From: Flavobacteriaceae bacterium
GTDB taxonomy: Bacteria > Bacteroidota > Bacteroidia > Flavobacteriales > Flavobacteriaceae
DNA: 64,000 nucleotides
Reading direction: 5' to 3'
Assembly: GCA_013043685.1 (NCBI GenBank)
Contig: JABDNT010000046.1
Coordinates: 92,439-156,438, forward strand
In this document: piece by piece, positions 62,828 to 64,000 of the stretch
How the letters are laid out: every line of letters starts with the position of its first letter
Position numbering within the stretch: the first letter of the stretch is position 1
Made by a program: the position numbers and the translations under genes
The notes under the pieces: generated by a model
The model's database searches: none
What the model saw: only the letters and a program-made list of their open reading frames with translations
What the model was told of the DNA's origin: nothing

Positions 62828-63256
62828 ATGAGTAAAGTAAAAGAAAATGATGTTGTAAAGGTGCATTACACAGGTAAATTAAGTAATGGACAGGTTTTTG
62901 ACAGCTCATTAGAAAGAGAACCATTGGAAGTGCAGCTTGGTCAGGGGCAACTTATACCGGGATTTGAAAACGGACTTATCGACATGGCCGTAAATGAAAA
63001 GAAGACGATAACCATAGAAAAGAAAGACGCCTACGGAGACATTCATGAAGCGCTTTTTCATAAAGTCCCTAAATCGGATCTGCCTCAAGACATTAAGCCG
63101 GAAGTTGGAATGGGCCTTGTGGGTTCTAATCCGGATGGATCTCAACAACAATTCAGAATTGCAAAAGTGGAAGCTGACGATATTATAATCGATGCCAACC
63201 ATCCTTTAGCAGGCCAGGATCTTGTATTTGATCTAGAGTTGGTTGAAATACTATAA
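62828..63256 (+). CDS. SlyD-like FKBP peptidyl-prolyl isomerase
   Basis: 142 residues. The split FKBP domain is clear: VKVHYTGKLSNGQVFDSSLE and LGQGQLIPGFENGLIDMAVN, with an inserted flap (about 70-125) as in SlyD, then HPLAGQDLVFDLELVEI. It lacks the histidine-rich nickel tail of E. coli SlyD, so it is a cytosolic chaperone/isomerase of the short type. It is transcribed alone, with a TATCTTTG box upstream and a hairpin downstream. Confidence 0.9.
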   Translation: MSKVKENDVVKVHYTGKLSNGQVFDSSLEREPLEVQLGQGQLIPGFENGLIDMAVNEKKTITIEKKDAYGDIHEALFHKVPKSDLPQDIKPEVGMGLVGSNPDGSQQQFRIAKVEADDIIIDANHPLAGQDLVFDLELVEIL

Positions 63257-63280
63257 CACAGTCAATCCTAATTATAAACC

Positions 63281-63314
63281 AAACGTCTTATCCTAAGGGT
63301 AAGGCGTTTTTTGT
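63281..63314 (+). terminator. Intrinsic terminator after the FKBP gene
   Basis: AAACGTCTTATCC-TAA-GGGTAAGGCGTTT, 13 pairs with two wobbles, followed by TTT, 24 bp after the stop. Confidence 0.75.
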
Positions 63315-63555
<241 letters not shown>

Positions 63556-64000
63556 CTATTGTTTTATCTTCAGGTCCCCCTGGTTCATGCGTTGCAGTAT
63601 CCAAGTGTCTTTTAAAATATCCGACCGTTGTTTCAGGTCGGCATTGGATTCCAGGATCTTTGTAAACTGCGCATTCAGCATTACAGAACTTTCTTTGGCC
63701 TCCGGACAATTCTCGATGTCCTGTTGTAATTGCTCTCTTAATCCTTCCAACTCCTGTATGCGTTCCTGCTGCATAGCAACCTGTTCGCTGAATCCATTGA
63801 TCTTGTCTTTATAGCCCTGTATGGCTATCTCAAGTTTTGCTGCTTGTTCTTTTCCTACTTTCAGCTCAATGCCAAAAAGAGACACTTCACTGGCGCGGCT
63901 CAACAAGCCACCCACTTCTATCTTAAACAAAAACAAAGCGATGAGCGCCAGCGTCGCCCGGATCAGCGTTTTGTATGGGAAATTGGATTTGTTTTTTTTC
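63556..64000 (-). CDS. Membrane-anchored coiled-coil protein (5' end truncated by window)
   Basis: The frame is open to the window edge, reading NFPYKTLIRATLALIALFLF before the ORF-track start, so the gene continues past the edge. A membrane helix is followed by IEVGGLLSRASEVSLFGIEL and a long coiled coil with few prolines (EQVAMQQERIQELEGLREQL). The protein ends GDLKIKQ. I do not recognise the family; a membrane-tethered coiled coil is all that can be said. The real N-terminus is outside the window. Confidence 0.6.
   Translation of the reverse strand, partial: KKNKSNFPYKTLIRATLALIALFLFKIEVGGLLSRASEVSLFGIELKVGKEQAAKLEIAIQGYKDKINGFSEQVAMQQERIQELEGLREQLQQDIENCPEAKESSVMLNAQFTKILESNADLKQRSDILKDTWILQRMNQGDLKIKQ

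Overview
The window looks like chromosomal DNA of a marine-type Flavobacteriaceae (Bacteroidota). Evidence seen directly: moderate-to-low GC, weak Shine-Dalgarno sites, -7 promoter boxes of the TAnnTTTG type, two proteins with type IX secretion (T9SS) C-terminal sorting domains, many Bacteroidota-style exported proteins with signal peptides ending in AQ or SC, and several large VPS10/sortilin-type propeller proteins. I see no rRNA, tRNA, CRISPR array, insertion sequence or prophage. Both ends cut through genes.

Layout. 1-6.2 kb: a gene end, an exported glutaredoxin-like protein, a small membrane protein, a T9SS-secreted BNR/sialidase-like protein, a tiny membrane protein coupled to an unknown protein, and an operon of three tandem secreted paralogues. 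6.2-13 kb: YceI, an SLC12-like transporter, a SemiSWEET, a T9SS-exported animal-type heme peroxidase, a nitroreductase and a stomatin-like slipin. 13-20.4 kb: an exported isoaspartyl methyltransferase, a DUF2953-GerW/YtfJ pair, an M28 peptidase, an S41-like/TPR protein and an ECF sigma factor with a membrane partner. Two unannotated 32-37 aa cationic peptide genes lie here (13116-13214 and 18742-18855).

20.4-46 kb: the exported hydrolase/propeller region. It has four VPS10-type proteins of about 1000-1090 aa, a CocE-type hydrolase, a serine beta-lactamase-like lipoprotein, a GyrI-like protein and a TPR histidine kinase. An AraC regulator with DUF4242 and cyclase-like domains precedes a flavin oxidoreductase, and a short-repeat secreted protein follows. 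46-64 kb: a membrane-anchored winged-helix regulator facing a lipoprotein, two cold-shock-domain proteins, a BNR-like lipoprotein and its apparently shortened paralogue, a DUF1330/alcohol dehydrogenase pair, an exported SDR, a sterol-desaturase-family enzyme, tesA facing ybbA-ybbP, an MscS channel, RlmF, a second exported isoaspartyl methyltransferase with an amino-acid permease, an SlyD-like FKBP and a truncated membrane/coiled-coil protein.

How the genes fit together: most of the window encodes cell-envelope and exported functions (proteolysis, ester and peptide hydrolysis, protein repair, redox chemistry, transport), with several membrane-linked regulators. The most promising undescribed element is the pair of tiny genes whose products share the pattern WxEKLxxWxxKLAx(F/Y)A(K/R)ASSYAIHR. 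Their shared C-terminal codons differ only at synonymous positions, and each has its own hairpin terminator 26 nt after the stop. All functional statements rest on motif recognition by eye; no search was run.
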